Shown: positions 1-11,929 of the stretch, in pieces
How the letters are laid out: each line of letters starts with the position of its first letter
Numbering within the stretch: position 1 is the first letter of the stretch
Source: Vermamoeba vermiformis
Taxonomy: Eukaryota; Tubulinea; Echinamoebida
Length of the DNA stretch: 64,000 bases
Reading direction: 5' to 3'
Assembly (NCBI GenBank): GCA_045837725.1
Contig: JBEWZL010000012.1
Location: 124,001 to 188,000, forward strand
Made by a program: the position numbers and the translations under genes
Notes under the pieces: model-generated
What the model was told of the DNA's origin: nothing
The model's database searches: none
What the model saw: only the letters and a program-made list of their open reading frames with translations

Positions 1-50
1 GAGCCGAGTACTCTATTTTATATTGAAAGGAACCCAAAATACTCAACTCA

Positions 51-3000
51 ATGGACATTCCTAAGCGTAACGTGCGGTACTCACGAGATCAACTTGATGC
101 CAACCGTAATGGTTACTCCAAATACACTAGGTAAGTCGTAGTAGCTAGCCAACAAGTAATTCGACAGTATTTGGACAGTAATTCATCGTTTGTTGCTGAC
201 TACGGTTTTACTTCATTTTTAAAAAACGGGATCTCGTTATAATAAAGTTGTATTCATAGGGAAGAAGAAGAAGACGCTAACAAGGGTATAAAAATGCCAC
301 GGAATAAGGGTTTGATGTATATACTAAATTTAACTCTCATTTACAGCTGAAAACTACGATTTCACCCCAGATGACGAGAAAGTTGCCTTGTTGTGGGCCG
401 TCATGGCCTCCTATTTGCCTTCTGGTACGTTTACTACTAAATCAATATTATACCGCATATTTACAATTCGCTGACCGCTTCCCGCGTTAATTAGATGAGA
501 AGTCAATCCAAAAGCTTTTCGTCCAACATGTTGAATATTCAATGGCCCAAACCCGATCTGACCTCGAAAATAATAAGCGCAGCTCATTTCAAGGTCTTGC
601 CTATTCGTAAGTGAACTTTCAGACCTAGTACTGAAATCTGCTTCGCGCAATATCAAATTCAAACTATCTTCGGCATGCTTCGGAACATTAATTGCCCAAT
701 CATTTAAATTATTATTATTCGTGTTATTGCCCGGCGTCTGCGGAAAAAAAATATTTGAAAAAATTTTCAAAATGGTGGATGCATGGTTACGCGATGTTGT
801 GCAATCAATGTTGATCGTCAAATAAGTCGACAATATCATTTAATAATTAATTTATTCATTTCGCGCGATGTAAAAAAGATTATGACCCTTTATCAAACAC
901 GCGACCGCAGTATATTAACCCTCACTCCTGCAGCGCTCGTGATAGATTGATCGAGAGATGGAAGGACACTGAAATTTATTTCAATCAACAAGACGTGAAA
1001 AGAGTTAATTATCTTTCATTGGAATTTTTGTTGGGCAGATCCCTTCAAAACGCGTTGTCCAACTTGAACTTGGAAGAGAACTTTAGCCGCGCATTGAAGA
1101 ACCTTGGTATCAAGATGGAGGAGCTCGTCGATCAAGTACGTAATTACTGATATTTACTGCAATTCAAAATAACCGCACGAATTTTCTTTCGGATGCGCAA
1201 CTGCATTTTCTTGCCATAATAAGATTAACCTTGCAATTTCAGGAAAGTGACGCTGCTTTGGGTAACGGAGGTTTGGGCCGTTTGGCAGCCTGCTTCTTGG
1301 ACTCTTTGGCCACAATGAACTATCCTGCTTGGGGTTACGGCATCCGCTATACTTACGGCATGTTCCACCAAGAAATCAAGGACGGCTATCAAGTCGAGTT
1401 CCCTGACTACTGGCTCACCTACGGTAACCCTTGGGAAATTGAGCGCTTGGACGTTCAATACCCCGTGCGCTTCTACGGTCACGTTGTTGAAAAGACAGAC
1501 GCCCGTGGCAACGTGCGCTACGGTTGGGAAGGCGGTGAAACTATCATGGCCGTCGCCTACGACATGCCCATTCCTGGCTACAACACTTACAACACCATCA
1601 ACTTGCGTTTGTGGAGCTCCAAGCCCTCGAAGGAATTCGACTTGTTCCACTTCAACCAAGGAGACTACTTCCGCGCCATTGAAGAGAAACAACGCTCTGA
1701 GACTATCACTAGTGTCTTGTATCCCAACGACAACACTTCAGTCGGCAAAGAGTTGCGCTTGAAACAACAATTCTTCTTCGTCTCAGCCTCATTGCGCGAC
1801 ATTTTGAAGAGATTCAAGGCCCTCGGCCACCCCCTGACCAACTTGCCCGACAAGATCAGCATTCAACTCAACGACACTCACCCTACTCTCAGCATTGTCG
1901 AAATGATGCGCTTGTTGCTCGACGAAGAAGGTCTCGACTGGGAGACTGCTTGGTCCATCACCAACAGAGTGCACTCGTACACCAACCACACTGTCTTGCC
2001 TGAGGCCTTGGAGCACTGGAAGATCTCGTTGATGGAGAACTTGTTGCCTCGTCACATGAAGCTCGTCTACGACATCAACTTCCGCTTCTTGAAGGAAGTC
2101 GAGAAGAAGTGGCCCGGTGACGTCGAGAAGTTGGCTCGTTTGTCCTTGATCCAAGAAGGTCCCGAGAAGGCAGTGCGTATGGCTCACTTGGCCATCGTTG
2201 GCTCGCACAAAGTCAACGGTGTCGCTGAGCTCCACAGCGATTTGTTGAAGAACAAGGTCTTCCCTGACTTCTTCGAGCTCTACCCCGGCAAGTTCTTGAA
2301 CGTCACTAACGGTGTCACTCCTCGCCGTTGGTTGCACCAAGCCAACCCTGGTCTCAGCGCCTTGATCACTCAAGCCTTGAAGACTGACGAGTGGAAGTCC
2401 AACTTGGGCCTCGTGAGCGAATTGAAGAAGTTCGCTGAAGACGAGAAGTTCCAACGCAAGTGGCACAACGTCAAGAAAAAGAACAAGCAACGTGTTGCTG
2501 AATACGTCAAGGAGAAGTTTGGCATCACTATCTACCCTGAAGCTTTGTTCGATATTCAAATCAAGCGTTTCCACGAATACAAGAGACAATTGTTGAACAT
2601 TTTGGGGTAAGTTCAAGCGATCCACATCCGCTTTTGCAACACGAACTAATAATATTCTGTCGTATAGTGTTATGTACAGATACAGACAAATCAAGGGCAT
2701 GAGCGACGAAGAGAAGTCTGACGTCGTGCCTCGTGTGATTATCTTTGGTGGTAAAGCTGCTCCTGGTAAGTGAACTTTCAGAACTTGACTTTGCAACATT
2801 AGAATCGAGTCATTAATTCGTACCATAGGTTACTACATGGCCAAGTTGATCATTAAGCTTATCAACAACGTCGCTGAAGTTATTAACAACGATCCTGATG
2901 TTGGTGATCTGCTCAAGATCGTCTTCGTTCCTAACTACTGCGTCTCTTTGGCTGAATTGTTGATTCCTGCCTCTGATATCTCGCAACACATTTCAACTGC

Positions 3001-3807
3001 TGGTATGGAAGCCTCTGGTACTTCCAACATGAAGTTCACCATGAACGGAGGGCTCATCTTGGGTACTCTCGACGGTGCCAACATTGAAATTAAGGAAGAA
3101 GTTGGTGACGACAACATCTTCATCTTCGGTGCTCTTGCCTCCGAAGTTGAGAAGAAGCGCAAGGCTGTTTGGTAAGTACCGAATTTAATTAATTGCGGAT
3201 CTAACCGCCGGAATTTTTATTCTTTGAATAACGTACTAATTGAATGCTTTTAGGGAACAAAAGGAAACAGTTGATCCTCGCTTCCTCGAAGTGCTTGAGA
3301 TTATGCGCTCAGGTACTTTTGGCACCTTCGACGAGATGCACCACATTACCGAATCACTCATCAAGGGCCGCGACTACTACTTGTTGTCTGTTGACTTCCC
3401 TTCATGTAAGTAGAGCCATATTTACCGTTATCTAGCTCAGAGTACTGATTCTAACTTTTTTAGACTTGGATGCTCAAGCCAAGATCGACCAAACCTACAA
3501 GAACCAAAAGAAGTGGGTCAAGATGTCTATTCTCAACACTGCTGGCATGGGCAAGTTCTCCAGCGACAGATCCATCCAAGAATACGCCAACAACATTTGG
3601 AACTTGCAAGCTGCTCCTCGACCGGGCCCGATCACCGTCGAGTTGGACAAGATGAGCAGTGCTGGCTTGGTGCCTGACTTGGGTGCTACTTCGCCTATTC
3701 TCTCTGGCTCTCCGCTCGGCAATGAAATCTCTTTGGAGCGTCTCAGTCCCGTGTACACTCAAACTTTGCGCACGTTCTCACCTTCTTTCTCGCCTAACAA
3801 CTATTAA
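51..3807 (+). CDS. PYG: Glycogen phosphorylase (GT35), complete, about 10 exons
   Basis: Releases glucose-1-phosphate from glycogen using phosphate and PLP in the cytosol. Spliced by eye as 51-130, 260-285, 347-424, 495-606, 934-1135, 1243-2606, 2668-2765, 2829-3171, 3254-3405 and 3464-3807. This stays in frame and gives about 932 residues (vertebrate enzymes are about 840). The N-terminal part carries [16 protein letters not shown] and [18 protein letters not shown]. The central exon ends with [15 protein letters not shown]. The PLP-lysine motif [10 protein letters not shown] lies near 3010-3045. A 26-nt exon (260-285) adding an acidic EEEED stretch is needed to keep frame between exons 1 and 3. 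A Ser/Pro-rich tail of about 60 residues after the usual C-terminus is an extension and might be phosphorylated (inference). The first ATG at 51 fits the family start region. Identity is very secure; the first two junctions are less so. Confidence 0.97.
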
Positions 3808-4201
3808 GCGTGAAATAAGAGTTAATATGCGAGTATTGATGTGAATATTAGTAACAATATCAAAAAATTTTCCCTATTTAAATAAAACCAGCGTTATTTT
3901 ACAATTCTTTCGCGGTGCCAAATCCGGATGTGAAATCAACGATCGAAAAGTTATGTCAAGCTGTATATCTGTACACCATTTACAAGACATAACGCGGGTA
4001 TTTCGGTGGTTTACGTGGAACCGACAAAATGTCTAGTGAGCGGGATAAATAGTCAAAAAATTAATTTTTTCTTTTTAGTTGTGATTGCAAGCAGCGTGGA
4101 ACACTCAAATTGTATCTAATAATATTGGTTGCGTGCTTGCAAATTTGTATTATATTTATTTCTTAATTGCAACGAGTGTATTTGTATTATAAGGGACCCT
4201 T
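3808..4201. other. Intergenic, no gene seen; one short hairpin
   Basis: Contains the phosphorylase 3' region with an aataaa-like signal near 3881 and the promoter of the ankyrin-BTB gene. An 8-bp perfect inverted repeat (gttatgtc at 3950-3957 and gacataac at 3986-3993) could form a hairpin with a 28-nt loop. No coding potential was recognised. Confidence 0.5.
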
Positions 4202-7200
4202 ATGACGAGTTTGTTCCCTCTGATTGAACAAGGAACGATAGATGCCATTGTTAGCGCAGTTTCGCGAGGTAAGTGAATTTATTTAATCACTATACAATAT
4301 TTGGGATGGTCACCCGCCATCAAAACTCAAAATTTAAGGTCTGCCATTTTAATTAATAAATGAATCTGAAAAAAAATTGTGTGAATCCGCACAGAAAAAC
4401 CTCGATAGTAGTTCAAAAATTACCCTTATGCACGATATATTGTTTTTTCATACCATTTTTGTTGCATAATGACGCCGTATCTAGAGTGACCAGCGAATCT
4501 CAAATTTTGGTTTATACCAACGTAAATTACTGGAATACACGGTTGATTAGACCATTTTATATTCATTTATTTGTTTTATCGGGTGGAGAAATAATTTCTT
4601 TCATTTCGATAATTGTTGCTGCTTTTTCATGCCAGATCTGCATCTCAGTCAACGTAAAATACCACGTTTTTCTTACCGTCATTTGATGCGATGATACATG
4701 ATTATAAATATGCTAGATAACAAATTAATACTGTAGCCTATTATTAAGAGGCTACACAACTAATTCTCTCATTTTCGAGTCGCCGAGCTAATTTTAGTTT
4801 TGCGACACGAAACGACTGCAAAATTATTTTAATAGCTCATCTATATATTATAGAACTGCTTCTATTATTTTAAAGCAATATTCATATTTTAAGTTTGATC
4901 CCAACGTGATCCGAAATTAATAAATTTTTTGGCGGGCCGAAATCACAACGAATCACCTCAAACTGTTGATCTTAGTTTATAATACTAACGTTCTATTATT
5001 CAAGCTGGCCCAGGAGCGGTCAACACACAGAACAATCGCCAAGAGTTCTTGTTGCATGTAGCCGCGCGACGAGGCACCAAGGAAGTCATGTCAGCGCTGC
5101 TCAAACACGGCGCCAAAGTGAACTGTCTCGACGGCATGGCACGCACGCCGCTGCACATTGTTTCTGAGGCTGGCAACGCTGACGCAGCCCAATTGTTAAT
5201 TAATTCAGGGGCACAGGTACGGGACTCTAGATCTCATTGTTTATTATAGGAATTGATTTTAATATGTGCCGTACATCACTTAAAAATACGGCCAATCAGC
5301 ACGCTTTAAAAACAAATTGTTTCAAATTTGGCAAAGGAAGATTTCGAACATCAATTTTCAGGACCTACCCGAGTGATTTTTGAACCAAAATATTTATAAA
5401 TAATATGATATTAATCGTATGGTATAATATTGCAAAAACAACCTTTCTTGCTATTTTAATGACCCTATTATTGTTGACATGAATATTAACGTGTTGTCGT
5501 TAGATGGACAATCAAGACAGGAAGTTCATGACAGCACTGCACTACGCAGCGAGCAACAATCACGTGGCCGTGGTCGATGTGTTGTGTCGCGCGGGTGCTA
5601 ATCTTGAAGAGACCGATATGCAGGGCGAGACGGCACTGCACATTGCGTGCACTCACGGACACTTAGATGTCGTCAAATTACTTGTGAATTACCGCGCAAA
5701 GTACGTGTGATATAGAAATGACAATAGGACTTATTATTGACGTGTTTGTGCTTAGTTATAACAAACCAGATCACGCCGGAGTTTATCCGCTGCAACGATT
5801 AACAGTGGATGGTACGCAGAATACGCGATGACTTTGCATCTAAGCATTGCAACTAATTCACTGTTCTATAAATAGCACTGCCGCAGGTAGAAACAGACGT
5901 CTTGGCGGCGTCATTTCGACAGGCGGCCAAAGAGCTGAAAGTTCTCGTGAACAATCCGAGTTCATTCCCCGATGTCAAGATCAGCGTCAATCGTAAAGAT
6001 TATGTCGCGCACAAAGCCATTTTATTCGCCAAATGTCCACAGCTGCTCAAAAAGATGGTCCGTAAAAATTTCGGATATTTTTTCCTAATATGGCAATGGA
6101 CCTAACCAAAAGATTTTTTACGCAGGTTAATGACAGAATCGTCATTGATGGCACACCAGAAAATGTTTTATTATATATATTGGAGTATATTTACACCGGC
6201 AATATTGAATTTGAGAACGGCGAACTAGATCTCAATTTTGCTTTTGAACTTGCCAAAAAAGGAATAGAACTGAATATCCTGAAGCTGAAGAACTTTTGCG
6301 AGAATTTGATCATATCGAATTTGGATCCAGACACAGTCAGCGCTATTTTTAGCGTCGCGAGCTACAACGGCAACGAGCGCGTGATGCAATATTGCGCCAA
6401 ATTCTTCTTCGCACATTACGCTGAAGTATTGAATAGGAATACTATGCCCTCACCAGAAGATATCGCCAAGATGGTATCAGTAGTCAGCCCATCCGAAGTA
6501 CGTCTACAAAATCATATCACATCCGATCAGATCAGGATCCAAAAAATCAACGAATAATTTTCCGTAGCAAAATTAGTATTAACACTGCTGCAATTTTTAG
6601 ATCCGTAGAATAGAAACACAACAGCCCCAAGTACCACCACGCAAACTCGAACCCTCACCCACACCAGCCCCCAAACCCCCTGTACATAATGATAGCCTCA
6701 ATTTACCCATCAATGCCGTCGATGACAAGAAAAGCAAAGCCAAATCAGTCGCAGATCGAAAAACCAAAAAAGTAAGAAAGATATTATATTTTTTCACGGT
6801 GTTCCCACGACAGATATTAACGTGCTGGTATTTTTCCCAGAGTCAAACCACACCCCCGCCAGTCACCCCGCCACCAGTTTCAGCACCCAAAAAGCAACAA
6901 ACGCCGCCGCAAGTCGCTGCTCCACCCACCGCCGCAGCCAAACAACAGACCCCTGCAGCTCAAAAGGGCAAACAGCCGTTCGATATTTTGGTACGTGCAT
7001 TTTTGATAGAACCAATCAACGCCGTTGATTTCATTCATGTCTAACGCGCACTGTGTTGCTAGACGGACCGAATAGAACAAGAATTCAAGTCCTTGTTGGG
7101 CGAGTTAATGGCCAACCCTGATGCCCCGCAGTTCAACGAACCTGTCACTGAAGAGGGTCTCAAAGAGATCGGGTATGTAGCACTCGATGCATATAATACT

Positions 7201-9112
7201 AGTATATAGACCACTGACTTATATTTCACTCGTAGCATAAACAACTATTTCATCATTGTACAGCACCCGATGGATCTGGGAACAGTTTGGGTAAGTCGAG
7301 TGGTATTATAGGCGAGTGATAGTATATTAATATAATATGATTGTTGTAGAGCAAGGCAGCGCGAGGTGAATATAAATTTGTGCGTCAAATCGCCGGTGAC
7401 ATTCGCTTGGTGTGGGACAATGCACGGACCTTCAATTTGCCCGATTCGGACATTTATCAACGCGCGGACAGGTATTTAAAGCACATCAAAACACATTATA
7501 GGACTCAATAGTAATACCTCTTTTATTATTGCCAGACTGTCCAAGTTGTTTGAACGAAGGTACAGCGAGTTGAAGCGCACGTTCCAGTTCCCAGACAATT
7601 ATGACTTGGTGAAGACCCCGCAGACCGGAGATTACTTCACTTCTGTATGTCCAACACGGGTCATATTCCATCTTTACTAATGTCATATTAGCTGTTCTCA
7701 CAACGGTTGAATGAATACTACGCGAAGAACCCTCAGGCCCTGCAACCACCACCACTGCCCGCAGCACACCCACAGCCCATCAAGCAGAGCAGCGGCAAGA
7801 CCACGCGCAACACTGGCGAGAAGGCCACAAAGAACAGCGTCAGGAAGTCAACAGGAGCCACTGGCACCAAGCGCAAGGCCGATCAAATCGCTGGGTACGT
7901 GCACTTTGTATTGTGTTTCGAATGACTTGCTAACCGTGCTGTTCAGCAACGGCACTAACGCACAAATCGATCTGACGTCGCAAATGCCGCCACAACAAGC
8001 AGCACCAGTGCGTCAAGCTCCACCTCCTCACGTGCCGCAACAAGCTGCGCCACCGCAACCACAGCCTGTACCGCGCCAAGCACCTCCGCCACAGCCCCAA
8101 CATCACCCTATGGCCCCGCAACCAGTGGCTCATCAACCACCGCCACGTCAAGCACCACCGCCACAGCCGATGATGCAGCCACAGCCAGTGGTACATCAAC
8201 CACCACCCATGCAACGCCAAGCCCCGCCGCCACAACCACCGCCACACCAACAGGCCCCACCACAACAGACACAGTATCAGAGCTTGATGGTGACACCGCT
8301 GTCAACGGAAGAACAGCTCGTTTTGTCGGAAAGATTGAACAACCTCGATCCCGATCAAATGGCGCACGTCGCTGAAATTATCGCGCTGCAGTCTAACACG
8401 AGTGACGTAAGTTTCATTTTGACTTTTGACACCTGTCACTACTCGTACTCACTTCGCCGTCTTTCTTTAAAACAGAGCGAGATTGAAATTGATATTGACT
8501 CGCTGGACATTAAGACACAACGAGCGCTACAGCAGTACGTCTTGAGTGTCACGGGCGGTGGCTCTATGGGCCCAGCAACGAACCCATTCAACGTGGCATC
8601 TGGTGCCCTGCCTCCAAGGCTACCAGAAGAGCCGCAAAACAAGCGCCAGAAAACACATCACGATTATGGCGTGAATGGCGGAGGATACATGGGTGTGCCA
8701 CCGCAGCAATTGAATTCGATGCAGTCACAACAGCAGCGAGGGGTATTATATTAATTTTTGAATTCGAAAATAATGAAATTTTGAAAATAAATATCCTTTT
8801 GAAACAAACAATATCACAATAATAACAAACAAATTATCCATATGAATATATATTCGAAACCAGCAAAGTTGTGTATCTATATAATATAACACAATTGGGA
8901 CTTGAGTGTAATTAATCATCATTTTAGTTCGTCGGATCTGGAGCACTGATCTCAAAAAGTAAGTCGATGGTGGTCCAATATCAAGAGGAGTCTAATATTA
9001 ACGTGTTATAGGAACAGACTTTATGGGCGATGAAGAAGAGTTCACGGACGATGAAGACGACGAGGACTTTGATTTCACCGGCAAAAAATCATCGGGCAAG
9101 CGACACAAATAA
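4202..9112 (+). CDS. Ankyrin-BTB-bromodomain-NET protein (DDB_G0293800-like)
   Basis: Probable chromatin reader or adaptor, about 954 residues from 16 exons that join in frame. Order: ankyrin repeats (residues about 25-175, exons 5005-5216 and 5504-5700); BTB domain (exons 5876-6057 and 6126 onward, with FPDVKISVNRKDYVAHKAIL); a BACK-like helical segment to 6497; a Pro-rich linker; a bromodomain (7063-7644) with QHPMDLGTVW and WDNARTFNLPDSDIY, keeping the acetyl-lysine-binding Asn; a long Pro/Gln-rich region; a NET (BET extra-terminal) domain (8300-8550) with EIEIDIDSLDIKTQRALQQYV; and an acidic tail ending in a basic patch. Dictyostelium has a protein annotated as ankyrin, bromo and BTB, which supports reading this as one gene. 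The first intron (4269-5004) is unusually long and could hide an exon. The reading frame passes 8742 by splicing to two small exons, 8928-8958 and 9012-9112. Confidence 0.9.
4269..5004 (+). other. Long first intron of the ankyrin-BTB-bromodomain gene
   Basis: At about 736 nt this is among the longest introns in the window, where most are 50-120 nt. It holds an open frame of about 108 codons (4360-4686) with no recognisable domain and AT-rich composition, which I treat as chance. An undetected exon, a small RNA or a promoter element is possible, but none is visible. Confidence 0.5.
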
Positions 9113-9556
9113 CAATTACATTAATTCCATGAATTTATTACGCAAATAAAATGATAGCAGGCTAGTGCAGCTGTTTGTTCACACCAGACCGTGGATGCAG
9201 AATTTCCAAACAATTTCAGTTTGTCGCTCATCAATAATCTACCCTACCTTACCTATTCAAGGTATAGCCATCTAGCTTTGTGATAGTAATGTCGGAGGTA
9301 ATACTTTATCAAACTTATTTTTGTACTATAATTTTTAGTTTTGTTTGCAGCCGAACCAATTGAACAAACAAAACAGTTACAATACCACAATAGAAGGATT
9401 ATGTTAGTCTCGGTTTCTTTTAACCACGTAGGTATTATTGATTAAGCCACGCGAATGCAGTTGCTAGTTTTCGAAGGATTGAACCAGATTTACGAATTTG
9501 AACGGCTAATTTCGGCTTAAATTTTTAACTTGTAATATTTATTAAAATGTTATTAG

Positions 9557-10339
9557 GTCTCAGGAATAACATTTGGACCCACTAACTCCAGTTTGAGCAG
9601 TCCTTCAATTGCCTCCCTGAATAATGAAATTTCGCTGTTGCAGTCACGTGCTCGAAAAAAGGTTCATTTCGCACCTCTGCCAGACAAACACTTCGCTCCG
9701 ATTACTTTCAACAAGCGAAGAGCAAAACAGCAGAAGAAGAAGATAAAAATGAACAACAGTAACAGTGGCCGATCGAACGGCACCGGCCATACCAATGGCA
9801 ATGGCCATGGACCAGTTATAAGTAAGTCCTAGGCATCTAACAAGTCAATTTATCGTTAAATATTCATCTCCTTCGCGCCGATCATCATATTATGCGGCTG
9901 CAGTCATGAAATTAATTTAAAACTAAGCTTCGAAATTGACAACCAAATCGTCGTTACATGAGCTTAGTCAGACAATTAAAACATTACTTAATGCCATTTT
10001 ATATTGAAAGCGATGTATACGAGCTAATTACCTCCTAACGGCGCAAAATGGCACTCGCGATAAATTTCTTTTTTGATCAGATCTGATCTGCTCTCGTGCT
10101 GTCAATCAATTATTAATACGACAATATAATTTGTAGTTTCGGATGTTGAGACGCTGTCCTCAGACTCCTCTTCGAGCTCAGGTTCTCCAGAGCGACTCAC
10201 AACGCAAGACGCTATTCAACGTATTTCGGTGGGCATTGAGGAAATAAAGGCCCTCCTTCGAGAAGTATTACAACTTCTCAGAGCCGCGCAACCTCCTCAA
10301 CCTCAAGCACCAATCGCAGCGCCTCATATTGAAAACTGA
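9557..10339 (+). CDS. Small Ser/Asn-rich protein with KVHF (PP1-docking-like) motif; 5' end unresolved
   Basis: Two exons are clear. The first ends at 9821 and the second runs 10137-10339, to TGA. They encode LSSPSIASLNNEISLLQS, then RARKKVHFAPLPDKHFAP, a lysine-rich stretch, a low-complexity Asn/Gly/His run, a Ser-rich acidic stretch, and an amphipathic helix (IEEIKALLREVLQLLRAA) before a Pro/Gln tail. KKVHF fits the [RK]VxF motif used to dock protein phosphatase 1; this is inference from the motif alone. An upstream frame stop before 9557 and possible small exons (ATGTCGGAG at 9289, and about 9352-9403) show that the start is not settled; I could not find a junction that keeps frame. Function unknown. 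Confidence 0.6.
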
Positions 10340-10420
10340 GCTATGTCATGACCGCCTATCAAAATAGGTCATTGTAAAAATTATAAAGATAAGATAAAGT
10401 AGTTTCGCTTTCAAATTGAA

Positions 10421-11622
10421 ATGTCGACCACAACAGATAGATTGAAGCAAATACTTCCCGCTGTGACTTCGACGCTATTACTCGCATCAGGTGGCGTCAT
10501 AGTCTCGTACATTTACAGAAAATTCGTCAAGAAACCAAAGCAGATCGCACCCTTGACTTCGTAAGCAGATCTCACCTAAAATAAGAGCAAAAAATTAATA
10601 CTATCGCAAACTTAATAGACGCTTATTGGAGCTGAAAGATTTTTCTGCTGATCCATTCGAACAACTAAAAAAATGGAAATCATTTCAAGATAACTTCGCT
10701 TTGCAGCAAAACAAAAACGGGTAAAGAGGATGAGATATTATAGCAATAATTTTAATAATAATTAAATTATTCAATTCAATCAGTCCTTGGTTTAAGCCCG
10801 AGATCTTTATCCTTTCAACTGTAAGCGAAAATTTGGAGCCTAATGCAAGATGTTTATGGGCCAGGGTACGTATCAATACTTATTCGTATCTTGACCTATT
10901 AATCGTCCATACGCGCACAGGAAATCGGATCTCGAGGCATCGTGTTTTTCAGCTCGAGCAACAGCGCTAAAGGCAGTGAATTAAACAGTAATCCGCACGC
11001 AACAGCAGTATTCTATTATCCTTCACATTACTGCGAGAGGTACATAATCTTGATCGCGTGACTCACAAGATGTAATCTCATCTTGGCGCTATTTTTAGGC
11101 AGATCCGCATGAAAGGAAAGGTGCTCAAACTCAGTGAAGAGGAGCGCATGGCTTGCTGGAACGCTATGCCTAGGTAGGTATCAACTCATGCAACTAATAG
11201 AAGCGAATAAACTAAGCTTAACGAATTCCAGAGACTGGCAGATCGCGTACCATGTAATTAAAGAGCAAGGAACGGTACGCATGCGCTTATTACTAACAAA
11301 ATAACATATTAATGAACCATCTATTAGCCTGCCACCAATGAAGAGCTGAGAAAAGAGTACAAAATCTTCGAACAAAATGCACCGGAGAAGATCGAGCCTC
11401 CTGCTTATTTCCAGGTAAAATATAAGAGGGTTGGGATTGTGATATGATATTTAACAGTTGTGATATGATATTTAACAGTTGTGGCGTTTATATTAGGGCT
11501 ATTTGTTCGTACCTAGCGAGTTTGACTTCTATCAAGGCGCTACAACGCTGATCGACAACAACAGATTTGTTTATAAGAAAACTGACGAAGGAAAATGGTC
11601 GTTAGCTCGAGTGACTCCTTAA
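10421..11622 (+). CDS. PNPO-like FMN flavoprotein with N-terminal membrane anchor
   Basis: Resembles pyridoxamine/pyridoxine 5'-phosphate oxidase, the FMN enzyme making pyridoxal phosphate. About 7 short exons. The core reads SRGIVFFSSSNSAKGSEL, then HATAVFYYP, ERQIRMKGKVLKLSEEE, MPRDWQIAYHV and FQGYLFVPSEFDFYQGA, and ends with RFVYKKTDEGKWSLARVTP, matching the family C-terminus (W-x-x-x-R-L-x-P type). The N-terminus instead carries a hydrophobic segment (residues about 10-30, ending GGVIVSYIYRKF) followed by basic residues, as in a signal anchor. Bacterial and animal PNPO are soluble, so membrane anchoring is unusual. It could be a related flavin-dependent oxidase of unknown substrate instead. 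The start ATG at 10421 gives the whole anchor. Confidence 0.75.
11437..11478 (+). repeat. 21-nt perfect tandem duplication in an intron
   Basis: The unit ttgtgatatgatatttaacag occurs twice back to back, followed by a partial ttgtg. It lies in the last intron of the PNPO-like gene and duplicates a potential taacag acceptor. Looks like a recent slippage or duplication event. Confidence 0.9.
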
Positions 11623-11929
11623 ATGTGCGGTATATTGTACTGTTAGCCACCTTATGGTATTCACTGGGGTTGAAATTCAACCTTGTACACGATACGCGGA
11701 TGCACTCCGAATAAACAAAGGACGAGCTTAATACGCCGATGCTCGTATAATAATCTACTAGTGGTATCAATATTCGAAAGGAGCTTCGTTTGCTTTGCTG
11801 AGAGGATCCGAAGCGAAAGGTCATAAGTAACGAGTCTAAGAATACACTTTTATGTTCTAAATGCCATAGCTGGTACTTATCTATTGCTAGTACTCATATA
11901 TATCTAAAGATATAAGCACGATGACGAGC
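11623..11929. other. Convergent intergenic region, nothing recognised
   Basis: Separates the 3' ends of the PNPO-like gene (+) and the rubrerythrin gene (-). It holds only an antisense-looking open frame of about 95 codons without features. No RNA gene or repeat seen. Confidence 0.5.

Noticed and set aside
1789-2826. 345-codon open frame antisense to glycogen phosphorylase
   Set aside because: Shadow of the real coding strand caused by its codon bias; no domain and no splice logic.
4360-4686. 108-codon open frame in the first intron of the ankyrin-BTB gene
   Set aside because: AT-rich, no domain, no conserved feature; most likely chance in a long intron.
7930-8305. Minus-strand W/R-rich open frames
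   Set aside because: Antisense of the Pro/Gln-rich repeat region; composition is an artefact of CCA/CAA repeats.
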